Below, piece by piece: positions 34,030-45,336 of a stretch of 64,000 nt of DNA. Source of the DNA: Albugo candida (lineage: Eukaryota > Oomycota > Peronosporomycetes > Albuginales). Location of the stretch: the NCBI GenBank assembly GCA_040437565.1, contig JBDOQK010000006.1, positions 496,001 to 560,000 of the forward strand, read 5' to 3'. Below the pieces are notes generated by a model. The model was not told the origin of the DNA, ran no database searches, and saw only the letters and a program-made list of their open reading frames with translations. The stretch's first letter is position 1. Every line of letters starts with the position of its first letter. The position numbers and the translations under genes were made by a program.

Positions 34030-34329
34030 CAAAGCAGGCGTTGATTAGCAATGCAATAAACCATTTGTTCCGATATTGTTGGCACCTTGGTGCTAGAGTT
34101 ATGAAATACGTTCGGGTTGTCTCTGCACTTGTTGCTGTGCTCCATCTAATAATAGCTACGTATACCACAGATCGAAGTTGTACGTGTGTACATNNNNNNN
34201 NNNNNNNNNNNNNNNNNNNNNNNNNNNNNNNNNNNNNNNNNNNNNNNNNNNNNNNNNNNNNNNNNNNNNNNNNNNNNNNNNNNNNNNNNNNNNGACAATA
34301 CGCAGAACTAGCACGGCGTCGTATGCAGT
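34030..34329. other. PGAP1 3' flank and scaffold gap without overlap
   Basis: The PGAP1 3' region runs to 34193, where 100 N begin (34194-34293). The 36 bases after the gap lead into the satellite. No flank duplication was seen, so gap length is unknown. No gene is supported. Confidence 0.6.
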
Positions 34330-35210
34330 TGGAAAGCAAGCACCCGGCGCATTTGTCCATGACCTCATAACGTCAAAATGGATACAATGCAATGCTGGAA
34401 ACTACCATGATCACCTCATTACGTCTTTATGGTAGTTGACAGAGCTAGCTGGGAATCAAGCATCCGACGCAATTGTCCATGACCTCATAACGTCAAAATG
34501 GATACAATGCAATGCTGGAAACTACCATGATCACCTCATTACGTCTTTATGGTAGTTGACAGAGCTAGCTGGGAATCAAGCATCCGACGCAATTGTCCAT
34601 GACCTCATAACGTCAAAATGGATACAATGCAATGCTGGAAACTACCATGATCACCTCATTACGTCTTTATGGTAGTTGACAGAGCTAGCTGGGAATCAAG
34701 CATCCGACGCAATTGTCCATGACCTCATAACGTCAAAATGGATACAATGCAATGCTGGAAACTACCATGATCACCTCATTACGTCTTTATGGTAGTTGAC
34801 AGAGCTAGCTGGGAATCAAGCATCCGACGCAATTGTCCATGACCTCATAACGTCAAAATGGATACAATGCAATGCTGGAAACTACCATGATCACCTCATT
34901 ACGTCTTTATGGTAGTTGACAGAGCTAGCTGGGAAAGCAAGCACCCGGCGCATTTGTCCATGACCTCATAACGTCAAAATGGATACAATGCAATGCTGGA
35001 AACTACCATGATCACCTCATTACGTCTTTATGGTAGTTGACAGAGCTAGCTGGGAATCAAGCATCCGACGCAATTGTCCACGACCTCATCACGTCAATTT
35101 GGATACACTGCAAAAGTGCTTTGAACTGCTTTTGATGACCTCATTACGTCATCATGGATTCTGCTGTCTGATTGTAGCTTGTTGAGTTGCAGTACTTAAT
35201 TGTAGTTAAT
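34330..35210 (+). repeat. 120-bp tandem satellite and its non-tandem tail
   Basis: Six near-identical 120-bp units start at about 34330, 34450, 34570, 34690, 34810 and 34930. A seventh, diverged unit begins near 35051 and runs into single-copy-like sequence. Units 1 and 6 share a variant head (GGAAAGCAAGCACCCGGCGC), while units 2-5 carry GGAATCAAGCATCCGACGC. Each unit holds two related motifs, GACCTCATAACGTC and CACCTCATTACGTC, 51 and 69 bp apart. Each also has an 8-bp inverted repeat, ACTACCAT...ATGGTAGT, flanking the second motif. The tail (35080-35209) is shared with the inverted copy at 14.8 kb. The left end is lost in the gap. Confidence 0.92.
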
Positions 35211-35684
35211 ATAAGTTGTGTTGTTATCCTGGTAGTTATTTTTTTCTTGCGTTACCGTCAAGGCTTTGATTAGTGTTCTTACGTTAGAAGCCTAATATGC
35301 TTGGTTTATTGCACTTATAGTTATTTCAGACCTTCAGATTTGCCTAATGTTCGTGATTAGTTGTGCAAATAGTCTAAACATTAGTTAATTATTTTTTCCA
35401 TTCAGGTTTACCACCTCGATTGCGAGTTGCTTGACTCAGTAAACACCTTAGTCACATACATATCTTATCACAGAAATGACATCGTGCACTCACTCAACAC
35501 ATCATATTTACGTGGATCAACAATGCTACAGAAGTCCGTATAAATACGTATAGTGAAGCTGAGGTATGTGATATTCCGCGAGCAGACAATCAGCGATTGA
35601 CACTTGGTGGGCACGGTATCTGTGAATAAGAGCCGTCATACATGACACCACATACTGCTACAAAAATCAATTCTGTTTAACACC
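35211..35684. other. AT-rich stretch beyond the satellite, no gene
   Basis: About 470 bp of AT-rich sequence with homopolymer runs follows the repeat tail. The first 40 bp still resemble the flank of the 14.7-kb copy. I see no gene or RNA. Confidence 0.45.
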
Positions 35685-36159
35685 ATGCTCTCTGTAAGAA
35701 GTTTATACACTGCGAAGATGCACATTACAAAATTGCAACATGAAGCTGAAATCGTCAGATTTCCAAAACAAGATGGTGGTGCATGCATTATATATTGACG
35801 ACACGAGTATTCGCCACTCAGACACTTGTACTTCTCATCTTGCATCAGTTCGGCACAAAATGACTGTTCACCATTCCAAAGACACATTGCGAGATTGTAC
35901 AGATCAGAAACACAATATCCCTTTACGCTGTAAATGCCAAAGTATATTCAAACAAGCAAACCAGAGACCGCGTGGAGTCTGTCCTCTGCGAACCAGCTCA
36001 ATTCAAAAATCCAATGCACAAATCTTGACAGTCACGTTCATCTGCAATGGGGATTGGCTTTTGACCATGTTCTTCAGCACAAGAACGAAACTCTCAAATT
36101 CAACGCCTGTCGATTCACTACACAGCGCCACTGAAGGCATTTTGACTCCAGTCTTGTGA
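35685..36159 (+). CDS. Possible two-exon protein of unknown function
   Basis: Exons 35685-35775 and 35822-36159 join across a 46-bp GT..AG intron in phase and give 142 residues. The N-terminus reads MLSVRSLYTAKMHITKL. The remainder is basic with scattered Cys (CRCKCQ-like pattern LRCKCQSIF) and no known domain. No clear signal peptide is present. Other frames are also partly open here. It lies next to repeat DNA, so a decayed sequence is a fair alternative. Confidence 0.3.
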
Positions 36160-36277
36160 AACCATAATTACAAGAAGATTTTATAGATCAGCCCAAGATG
36201 CAGGAAGGTTTGGTCAAAGTAATTGAACAGAGTAACAATACGCGAAAATATGAGACAGTATGACTATAAAAACGTTA

Positions 36278-37250
36278 TTACGCACTGCACTGAGCCAGTA
36301 ATTCGGTAATATTCTCTTGAATATTGTTTCGTTGTCGCTCTAAATAGCTTTTTTGACTCTGCAACATGTACATTTATCAAGGGTAACGAGTTCAGCCAGT
36401 TCATTGCATTTACCTCCACTGTGTGTATCGTCTTTCCAATGCTGCTCACCTCTTCCTCAATATGTTTGAAATTTGAAGGCATATCTGTTCTCACAAACAT
36501 TTTCCCAACGCTTTGATAGGTCTTGGTCTCTTCGGGAAGAGTTTCCAATTCTTTTGCTACGAGTGCTAAACGCCTTTTCTGTTGCTCGAGCGAGGTCAAG
36601 CTGGCTTTGCTCTATTATACAAGCACTTTGTTAACGCAAACACAGATGACAGTCATTAATATTTGAACCATATCAAGTTCGCGTTGAATGCTGACAAGCT
36701 GAGGCTGAAGCTCCTGTAGCTCTTTCATGACAGCTGGAGTCAATACGGTGGATCCAGATCCTTTACTTGGCATGCTTTCTTGAACTTTGTTTGACGATCT
36801 CCTCATAGAGAGAGCATCTTCAGCGCTTTTGTTTGCCGATTGAGCTGCTCGTAATGTCGCAATTGCTTCTTCCCGCTTTCCAAGATATTTTTGAGCATTT
36901 GCCAATCGATGATAGCCTAGAAGAGCGTCAGTGTTACTCGGTATCATATCCTATAACTAAGAGGATGCGTTACCTTTGGCAAAAGATGGTTTTTTTTGTA
37001 CACAAACTTTCGCGTCTTCTTCTGCACGTTCCCACTGAGAACATGCCCCATAAGCAGCACTAGAAACATAATACCAATGCATTACAATTGAAGATATAAT
37101 CCATTGCCCACCTCCTATTGGAATAATAGATGTGATTTTCTGGGTCCAAGCGGATGGCTTCGCTGTAATACTTTATCGCTTTGTCAAAATTCTTTGCGTT
37201 AAACTCCTCATTGCCCAAGCTACATAGGTAATTTTTATGATAAGCGATGT
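36278..37250 (-). CDS. TPR-prefoldin beta fusion protein
   Basis: The N-terminal exon (acceptor near 37230) encodes a TPR, LGNEEFNAKNFDKAIKYYSEA then IRLDPENHIYYSNR. It splices to SAAYGACSQWERAEEDAKVC and YHRLANAQKYLGKREEAIAT, making three STI1-like TPRs that could clamp an Hsp70/Hsp90 C-terminus. After a Ser-rich linker, RELDM splices in phase 0 (donor GTTCAA, acceptor TAATAG) to SKASLTSLEQQKRRLALVAK, then ELETLPEETKTYQSVGKMFV. This matches prefoldin subunit 1 (beta type), including the coiled coils and the hairpin YxSxGxMF. The last exon supplies the second helix and the stop at 36278-36280. Prefoldin normally delivers actin and tubulin to CCT. The first exon, above 37250, is not resolved. 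Confidence 0.72.
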
Positions 37251-37561
37251 ACATATTCCCATAAGCATAGAAGCACACGTTTTTTGCTCCTCGGCAGCAT
37301 CGATTCCAGTGCTCATTGCAGATAAAAGAGACCGGTTCAATCGCTTTGCAAACCGGTTTTGGATCTCTTACGCAAACTCTCTCTGTCGTTTTTGCTGATA
37401 AAGAATTGTTGAGATATAGACACGTTCCGCAATGCTGTATCCCACGGCAAAAGGTTCGATTATCCAATGGTGCCAGGGACGTTACGCGAAGGTGGAGCAG
37501 TGTTTTAGATAGTGTTGCGGGAATGTGACGCACTTTTCACTTCACATTTCCTAATGCGGCC

Positions 37562-39150
37562 ATGGGTGCTGCTCAATCTTGGTGCTGTGGTGACAACGTA
37601 CCAGATTATACGCTCTTATTTCCATTAAATAATAAACAGTCAACACACAATACACTGTTGATTAATGGATCCGCGAAAGGAGATAGAAAGGAGATCAGAA
37701 AGACTCGCGCTCAGGTCTCTAGCACTCTTCCAATAATAATACGTTCCTTTTCACACTTTATAACTCGCTTCAACCTCGCAGGCGATTCTTATGCAAGAAC
37801 CGTGCTACAGTGAGGGAACGTTAGAGTATAAATATGAAATGATATCTGAGATTGGTCTGCCCCGCCTTTAAATCACTCAACTCTTCTGATCAAGGTTGTG
37901 TAGGACATGGTAGTACTTCGATTGTGTATTGCTGCAAGGAGAGAAACACAGAACGATTATACGCGTGCAAAATAATAGATCGTCGACTGATACGAGATAA
38001 ACGTGATGATTTTCTGGAGCAGTTTCAGGTTGAGAAAATGAAAGATTTTCGATTTGGCCTGATTATTGGATTCGTTATAGATCGAGATACAGGTTCTTCA
38101 ATCAATGCGTCATCCAAACATCATTCATATTGAAGATGTGTACCTTACAGATTCAAAAATTTGCATGGTAAGAAGCATGACTTCTTTTCATTCCAATGTT
38201 TGTTAGTAATGTTTTGTGTAGGTGACAGAGCACATGGAGGGAGGAGAGCTTTTTGATTACATTGTTAATAAAGGGTTTGAGGATGTTCGCATCAAGTCAG
38301 CACATAAACACTGACGGTTTGACGCATCCTAGATCTCTCTCGGAAGTTGAAGCAAGTAATCTAGTCCGTAAGATCACTTCCGCCGTGGCGTACATGCATG
38401 CGTGTGGTGTAATACATCGGGATTTGAAGCCCGAGAATTTAATGCTAACCAGCACGAAACCAGGCGCTGAAGTGAAGATTATCGATTTTGGTCTAGCCAA
38501 ATTGCTCGATGAGAATGCAGTGACGACATCATTTCTAGGCACGAAGGTGAGTTTATGCTTATCAAGTAGAGATACTAAAATGCTGGTTTATGCGCAAGGG
38601 TTACCTGGCACCGGAGATGCTTCAACGGCAAGCATACACAATGACAGTTGATATTTGGGCGTTAGGAGTTATCGTTTATGTGCTTCTATGTGGATGTTTA
38701 CCTTTCAACGACGATGGTGCTCGCATATCTAATTTGAAAGCTGCAAGAGTAATAGCTGCATTTGGAGTACCAAAGAAGAGCGGAATTGATTTACTCTACA
38801 ATACAGGTTAAATTTGGACTACGATTTCCGCGATGGGCAAGTGATTTGTCGGAGAGCGCCAAGGATCTTCTACGACATTTGCTTGGTACGTATACGGATC
38901 CGCTTGGCGTTTATCGATCGCCAAATCTTTACCGCACATTTCGTTTCATGATTCAGAAGTAGACTGTTCTAAACGATACACAGCCGAACAGGCGCTGGCG
39001 CATCCTTGGGTTACCGGTCATGAAACACCCAATCATTTATTACGTTCTCCCAACTATTTAAAACGTATCAAAGAAGGCCAAAAGCATCGACAAACACCTG
39101 CCGCGCAAGAATCCATCGCACAAAACTTTGAGCGCCGACAATCTCGTTAA
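37562..39150 (+). CDS. CAMK-family Ser/Thr protein kinase with acylation-type N-terminus
   Basis: The start MGAAQSWCCG has Gly2 for myristoylation and Cys8/Cys9 for palmitoylation, so membrane attachment is likely (inferred). Exons 37562-37714 and 37782-37854 and one from 37895 join in phase. Later exons follow at about 38130-38165, 38220-38280, 38330-38545, 38595-38755, 38808-38890 and near 38985. Kinase motifs are complete: GHGSTSIVY loop, YACKIIDRR lysine, HPNIIHIEDVY, VTEHMEGGELFDYIV, HRDLKPENLML, IDFGLAKLL, GTKGYLAPEML, and DIWALGVIVYVLLCGCLPF. The end is AHPWVTGHETPNHLL then a basic tail to the stop at 39148-39150. There are no EF hands, so it resembles CaMK/DCLK rather than CDPK. An N gap begins 15 bases after the stop. 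Confidence 0.8.
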
Positions 39151-39165
39151 GTTCGTTATATAGGT

Positions 39166-39265
39166 NNNNNNNNNNNNNNNNNNNNNNNNNNNNNNNNNNN
39201 NNNNNNNNNNNNNNNNNNNNNNNNNNNNNNNNNNNNNNNNNNNNNNNNNNNNNNNNNNNNNNNNN
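39166..39265. other. Scaffold gap without flanking overlap
   Basis: A run of 100 N between the kinase and the helicase gene. No duplicated flank was found. Confidence 0.9.
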
Positions 39266-39522
39266 ATGAAATCTCGTAAGGCCGGAGCACAGCGGTCATT
39301 TAACAATTCCTGTTCGTGTTGATTATCACCGTATTTGCTTGCTTTTGACGACGAGTTTGTGGTCGTCACGCTTTTACGTAGAGGAAATTTATTGTGCGAC
39401 ATAGTGTGCAGCATATATCGTCGATTTACTCACTTGCGTACCCTTTGCGCTCTTCGAATTTTGCACTCGCAATCGGTCGTACTAAGCTCAGTACCGTTCG
39501 TCTCTATTCTGATACCTAAGTC

Positions 39523-42500
39523 ATGCGACGCTCTTCCCGTCAGGAGGCTGTCGCTGATAGCAAATCAGAATTCCGCGCGCGGATCCGTGCAAAACTAAGT
39601 GATCCACGGCTAAAATCAGTGCGCAGAGCAGCCTATTGCTTCTATATTCCATACATTTTCTCACATAAACTTTCTCGCTTTCTTCCCTCTCATAGCGATC
39701 TCTTCAGAATGCATTTGATAGCAGCAGTGAAATTGTTCAAGAAGTAAAGCAAAATCAAACACTAAAGCGAAAAGCAAATGACATTGCCATCAAACCGCCG
39801 GATTCCCGTCCTCGTTCCATTTTGAAGCGGAATATAGCGTCCAAAATCAAATCCATTGTATCGACTAATTCGATGTCCGACACCCATCGAAGGCCTTTGC
39901 AGCGCAGACCAAAGAACAAACATCAGAAAGCAGCAAAAGAGCGTCAGAAACTGCCAAAAGAGCATTCTAATCCCGTGCACCATTCAAATTCCCACTCTGT
40001 CACACAGTTTTTCAACGAATTATTGGAATGGGATTTGTACAAAGATTTCAATAATGAAGCTCGTAAAGGTGTAGACTTTAGTGAGACGAATGATAGATCT
40101 GAAGACGGTGAAGTAGAAATCGCTCAAATTCCGAGTAAATTCGACTCATATGAACAATACTTTGCTGTTTGGAAGCCTTTGGCACTGCAGGAAGTACGAG
40201 CACAAGCCTTACGAAATGTGCTGAGTGAGAATGTGAGTGCGATTCCAGTGCTACTTTCTAGCTCCATCCCACCAGATTCCATAACAACAACAAGCTGTAA
40301 ACTTCGAGTGGAAATGAACAAGAAATTAGTCGTGTCAAACATGCGAAACGATATACTGGAAACCTTTTATGTGAACGATTTGGTGCTCATAACGCCTTGT
40401 AAAAAGATTCTCGAGCCATTCATTGGATCTCGATCTGGTAAAGCTTCACAAACTACCGACACATCAATTGATTGTAATACAACTAGCTCAATGCCTCGTC
40501 GAATTCTCGGTATCATCTCCTCTCAACGATGTAGTCGCGAAGGGCTCACACTGACCGCACTCTGCTCACATTATAAAACGATCGCAAACGAATCGGAACT
40601 ATATATATTCAAAATTCACAATCTGATCACTGGACTTCGAGAATTCCGAGCGCTTTGTGACTGTAAAGATTACAAATTGATGGAATTATTATTGTCTGGA
40701 AAACATGAGGCTGGATCGATGAAACTTGATTATCTTGGCGCCGAATACGTTCGATGGCTGAAAAGATCGTTCAATGAATCGCAATTGGAAGCCATCATAG
40801 CGTCAGCTACTTCTCAAGGATTCACATTGATCAAAGGTCCGCCGGGTACGGGCAAGACGACAACACTCAAAGGCTTGCTGAATTCACTACATCTAAGAGA
40901 GTATAGTCGATATTACAACGCTGTATTGGACGTTGCACGCCGACCAGATCACGAAACTAGTAAAGCCTGGGCAGCAGTGAGCAATGAGAAACCGCATATT
41001 TTGGTAACCACCCGCTTCCTTGTAAAGATATAAGGCAGAAATCAACCAACGTACTGTAGGTCGCAGCCCCATCCAATGGAGCGGTCGATAATATCGTCGA
41101 AAAGATCATGGAAGAAGGCTTTTGTGATGGAGAAGGACGAAGATACTTTCCTCAGATCGTTCGAGTCGGCCGCGGCGTTGTATGTAGAATCTCTTTTGTT
41201 CCCTATGGCAATCTTTCAGCAAATTGAATTTGTAGAGCGCTAATGTTCGCAGTGTCGCGCTCGATGATATGGTCGATCAAATCTGCAGCCAACCGCTTGA
41301 CGTACTTGAGAATCGTATTACACAACTTCGACGCGACTTGACAATCGTAAGAGCGTGGTACTCTGTTGTTGTCGAGTATCGATGATTATGTGAACTGTAG
41401 GTCGAGCGAGATTCTGGATACATCCGAGAAGAACTTCGTCAGATTGTGGCGTCAATCAACCGCGATTCCGAGACTCATTTATCTTCACAAAAAACCACCC
41501 ACTTGACTCGTCCAGAGACTCAGGAACTCGAAGCTGTTGAAAGTGAGACCTCAACTAATGCCGAACAACCCGAGAAGCAAATGTCCAAGCCCTCTGATAC
41601 ACAAGTGGCGGCATTAAGTATGGAGGACAGCAGTGATGAGGAAGAAGACGATGAACCATTCCCGGCCACAATCTCATCATCAAATGCTCAAGAGATCACA
41701 TTCAATCACGAGGAAACCGCAGATGCGTTCCAGGCTCTTATGGGTGAAGACGAAAGCAGTCCTGACGAAGATGAGCCTCTACCGATAGCGCATTCGACGG
41801 TCAAAATAGACCGGGATATGTCAGACGATGATGTAGACGAACCATTTCCATCAACAATTCAAGCAATTTCCGAGAGTGATAACACTATACCACAGCCTCC
41901 ATCCAATCCATCGAAATCTGAGTCTACCACATTGCCTTTGGATCCATCCATCTCGTCGACCTCTACAATCATTCAAAGTGTCATGGAAGCTGCACAATCG
42001 ACACCTCCAATTCCTTCAGCTCAGGCATCGAGTGAGATATCTGAGAAGAAAGCAAATGTGGAGCCTATCGAGTACACGCAAAGCGAACTCTATCGAAATG
42101 TGGCGCAGCGTATTAATTGCTGTTTGGAACGGCGTGGCGCGGTATGACTCAGAAAGCGTATCTTATTACCGCTAATGTTTTGTATCCTCCAATAGCTTCT
42201 CTTGGAGCTTCAACGCTACAATTTTGCACGACGAGCGGTTATGGAAAGCGGGAAGCCAAGTCAAACAATGCGTCATTCCCTCGAAGTCTCATTTCTAGAA
42301 ACAGCTCATATCGTCTTTACAACACTCAGTAGTGCTGGTGTCGCTACTCTTGACGCAAGCTCACGATACGATGTTCTTGTGATCGATGAGGCCGCGCAAG
42401 CAGTGGAATTATCGACGATAATTCCCATGAAGTTTGGAAGCCGGCAATGCGTCCTTGTAGGGGACCCACAGCAACTCTCAGCGACAACGTTTTCTCGTAC

Positions 42501-43639
42501 AAGTGCACAATCTCTGTATGAACGAAGTTTATTTGAACGGCTTGAAAGTTGTGGCCATCCGGTTCACATGTTACGCACACAATATCGAAGGTAAAGACTT
42601 GCTGGACTCGTGCGCTGCTGACTCGCGTCATTTCTAGCCATCCGATGATCTCTGAATTTCCACGACACTATTTCTATAACGGCTTGCTTCAGGATGGCGA
42701 GAATGTCAAACAGCGCTCATACACGAAATCGTATCATCAACTTTTTGGTGCAGCATTCCAGCCACTTGTATTCTGGAATCTCATTCATAGTCGCGATACT
42801 TTGCGCTCAGTATCACGTGTGAACCTCGGTGAGGCCGATCTTGCGGTCAATATTTACCTCACATTGAAGCGGTCGTGTCCACCTGACGCTGTCGCCGGGA
42901 AAGTTGGCATTATTACACCGTACAGCCAGCAAATGGAGGAGCTTCGCATGCGTTTTAGAAAAGCGATTGGCGATCGATACGAGTCGGAAGTGGAAATTAA
43001 TACAGTGGATGGGTACCAGGGGCGCGAAAAAGATATCATCATCCGTACGTGTTATTGACGAGCTTGTTGGTTCCGATGATACAGATACTTATTGTAGTGT
43101 CAACGGTGCGTGGCGATCCAAGAGCGGGAATCGGATTTTTGAATGATATCCGACGCATGAATGTTGCGCTTACACGAGCCAAATTTGCATGTTATGTGCT
43201 TGGAAGAGAGACTACTTTGCGCTCCTCTCAACCTTGGGCTGCATTTCTGGATCATGCGTATGCACGTAATTGTATCGTTCATGTGGAAAACCCGTCATGC
43301 AATCTCACGACACTTCGTCCGGTGCTCCGACAAGGCACAAGCTGTAATGAACCAAATCAAGACCTTGTACAACACGCACCAAAACCTCCACTACAGCTTT
43401 TCCAATCGGCGGGTAAGCCCAGGATCTTCGATTTAGGCGAGCGAGATCAGAATCAAGGCATTCGGTATGGATCAAAAATGAAGAAAAAGCATAATAAAAG
43501 AGGAAATGAATCTCGACAAAGTCAAGTTCCCAACTCGAAATTAGAAGGGAATTCGGGTGAAGAAGGTGAGAAACGTGGAACGAGTGCTGGATCCAGAGTC
43601 AATACTAGGGATCCTCGCCGCTTCAAGCGCTCCTCATAA
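39523..43639 (+). CDS. Sen1/senataxin-like superfamily 1 RNA-DNA helicase
   Basis: A multi-exon gene. Exon 1 starts at ATG 39523 and joins in phase to the exon beginning NAFDSSSEIVQ. A basic N-terminal region precedes helicase motif I (IKGPPGTGKTTTLKGLL). An intron then leads to motif Ia (ILV|VAAPSNGAVDNIV), motif II (VLVIDEAAQAVEL), motif III (QCVLVGDPQQLSAT), motif IV (KVGIITPYSQQ), motif V (INTVDGYQGREKDIII) and motif VI (NDIRRMNVALTRAKF). These are the Upf1/Sen1 set, and APSN and ALTRAK are typical of Sen1. Sen1 unwinds R-loops and ends RNA polymerase II transcription. Between Ia and II lies an exon of about 230 residues, very acidic, with three DEPFP-like repeats. A Lys-rich tail could be a nuclear signal. 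Confidence 0.85.
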
Positions 43640-43769
43640 GACTCGTCAACGACCAGCTTCACTCTATGATATTCTAACTCCATTTAAGCGGTAAATATAG
43701 AATGCTTTTTACCCACTTTATTGACGATTCCGATTCAAATTGCATTTCAGCGACTTGGCGGGAGCAGAC

Positions 43770-44728
43770 ATGTGTGAGTCTAAGTTAGATGTGCAGTTTG
43801 TGGAAGAATTCATGGCGCACTTTGTTGCAGTTTTACGGCGCAATGGGGGTGGGTTGCTGTCGAGATCAGAAATACATCATTCACGTTTGAAAAGCGAATT
43901 GGCTGCATCCAGCGACGTTGACGAGCTAGGGACCTATATCCACGACTCAGCTGCGGATAGTAATCTCATGATCCGGCTACCTTCGATGGAAGTTTGCCTA
44001 CAAGATTGGTGGGGAGATAGTACTTTCAATGCGCTGAATCTTACGAACGTTGTAGGTGGGATTACTATGCTTCAATGACACCATACAAAGGACAGATGAC
44101 ACTCAAAGTCATGCGATCAATCTTTCAAGATTTGGCTCATCTATTTGTGGGACCACCAGCAACAGCAGTAATGGCCGTGGTGGACGCGTCTTTTGCATTT
44201 TGGACGGACAAAGAGGAAGTCGAGAAAAGTGTTTTCTTCTATTGGATTTATATGTTTGCGCATTTGGTACGTGAACGGAGCTCACGTATGGAGGCGTTGA
44301 TAAAGTGTTATTATTAGATGACAGTATCACATCGAATGGATGAATACATTCGATTTTGTAAGGAAACACTGACTCGTATCATAGAAAAGGACGACGAGAA
44401 GCATCGACGAGAACGATTTCCAGCTCGTTTCGAATCTAATGTTCCTGGCGCGTATGCGATGGGAAGAGCGGGGATTGTCGACGACACCACAATGGGTAGC
44501 GAGGAAGAGCAGATGGAGGCTTGTTTTCTGCAATATTTGACAAAGCCTTTGGTTTCACAGACACAAATTGTACGAGCTGCAAAAAGTTCCCGGAAGCAAA
44601 CAAATAACACGCATTCGAATGAAATGATCGCCAGGCAGAATCCTCTGACTCTAGCTACAATGCACCGTTTTCCTCCACTGCATATCACTAAGGTCAAATC
44701 CAAGTCAAGTGCACAAAGCTATAAATAG
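43770..44728 (+). CDS. Uncharacterised three-exon protein
   Basis: Exons 43770-44008, 44056-44266 and 44318-44728 join in phase (2, then 0) through 47- and 51-bp introns and give 286 residues. A longer upstream exon (...RPASLYDILTPFKR) is possible. It could even start within the 3' end of the Sen1-like gene, because a donor at GTGAGAAAC (43567) and an acceptor at ACTAG (43609) would join them in frame. The middle part is helical and hydrophobic (MTLKVMRSIFQDLAHLF, SVFFYWIYMFAHL) without clear TM spans. I recognise no family. Confidence 0.5.
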
Positions 44729-44741
44729 TGAAGAAGGCCGA

Positions 44742-45176
44742 ATGGAGTCGGTCGAAGCACTGAAAGCGACAATTTCAATCTTACAACAGGAGCTTCAGGA
44801 GGCACGCCACAAGCTCAAGCAATGTCAATGCTCCGATTCGGTCGAAAAAAAGACCAAGATGCTCGCATCACCGAAGGCTTCTGCGAACTCTATCAAAGAG
44901 GTCAGCAAGCCTGAAGGAACTCAATTGAAGCGGGAAAAAACACTCAGTCCAGGAAAGCAAACCGCTCAAGATGACAAGAGAGCAGAGAGAATTGCAGCTT
45001 CACTTCCTGCTATTGGCACACGAAAGGGAAAATGGCTGCTGGAGGAGCGTTATGTCGTTTCTCGGAAGCATTGCACAAGTAGTAAGACGACAGCGTTGTT
45101 GGTGAGAGAAATGTGGCTTTGGAATGGACGGCCAGTCAAGCTGGAACGACACGTAACAGTCCCGCTTGAAACATAA
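44742..45176 (+). CDS. Coiled-coil and lysine-rich reading frame, perhaps the last exon of the preceding gene
   Basis: Open from ATG 44742 to a stop at 45174-45176 (144 residues). It begins with a short coiled coil (ALKATISILQQELQEARHKL) followed by a Lys/Ser-rich region and WLLEERYVVS. No intron of normal length connects it in phase to the exon before, although only 13 bp separate them. It could be a separate small gene or a mis-resolved final exon. Confidence 0.35.
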   Translation: MESVEALKATISILQQELQEARHKLKQCQCSDSVEKKTKMLASPKASANSIKEVSKPEGTQLKREKTLSPGKQTAQDDKRAERIAASLPAIGTRKGKWLLEERYVVSRKHCTSSKTTALLVREMWLWNGRPVKLERHVTVPLET

Positions 45177-45336
45177 GCAGGCATGTAATAAAAGGTTGCC
45201 GACGTCATCAAAAATCTTTGCGTGTGACTTCTTCGAGTGCTTTCTCAATATATCACGTCTTGTTATCAATCGACAAATCTCAACGTCTGACCCGCTATTC
45301 ATGGTTTTCTTAATTACCATCCATCGTTATAAGCAT

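Noticed and set aside
34330-35210. CRISPR-like regular repeats
   Set aside because: The period is 120 bp with no unique spacers, in a eukaryotic context. It is satellite DNA.
35740-35860. A YIDD motif in one frame that could suggest a reverse transcriptase remnant
   Set aside because: There is no other reverse transcriptase, protease or integrase likeness nearby, and a two-exon reading in another frame explains the open sequence better. No element is called.
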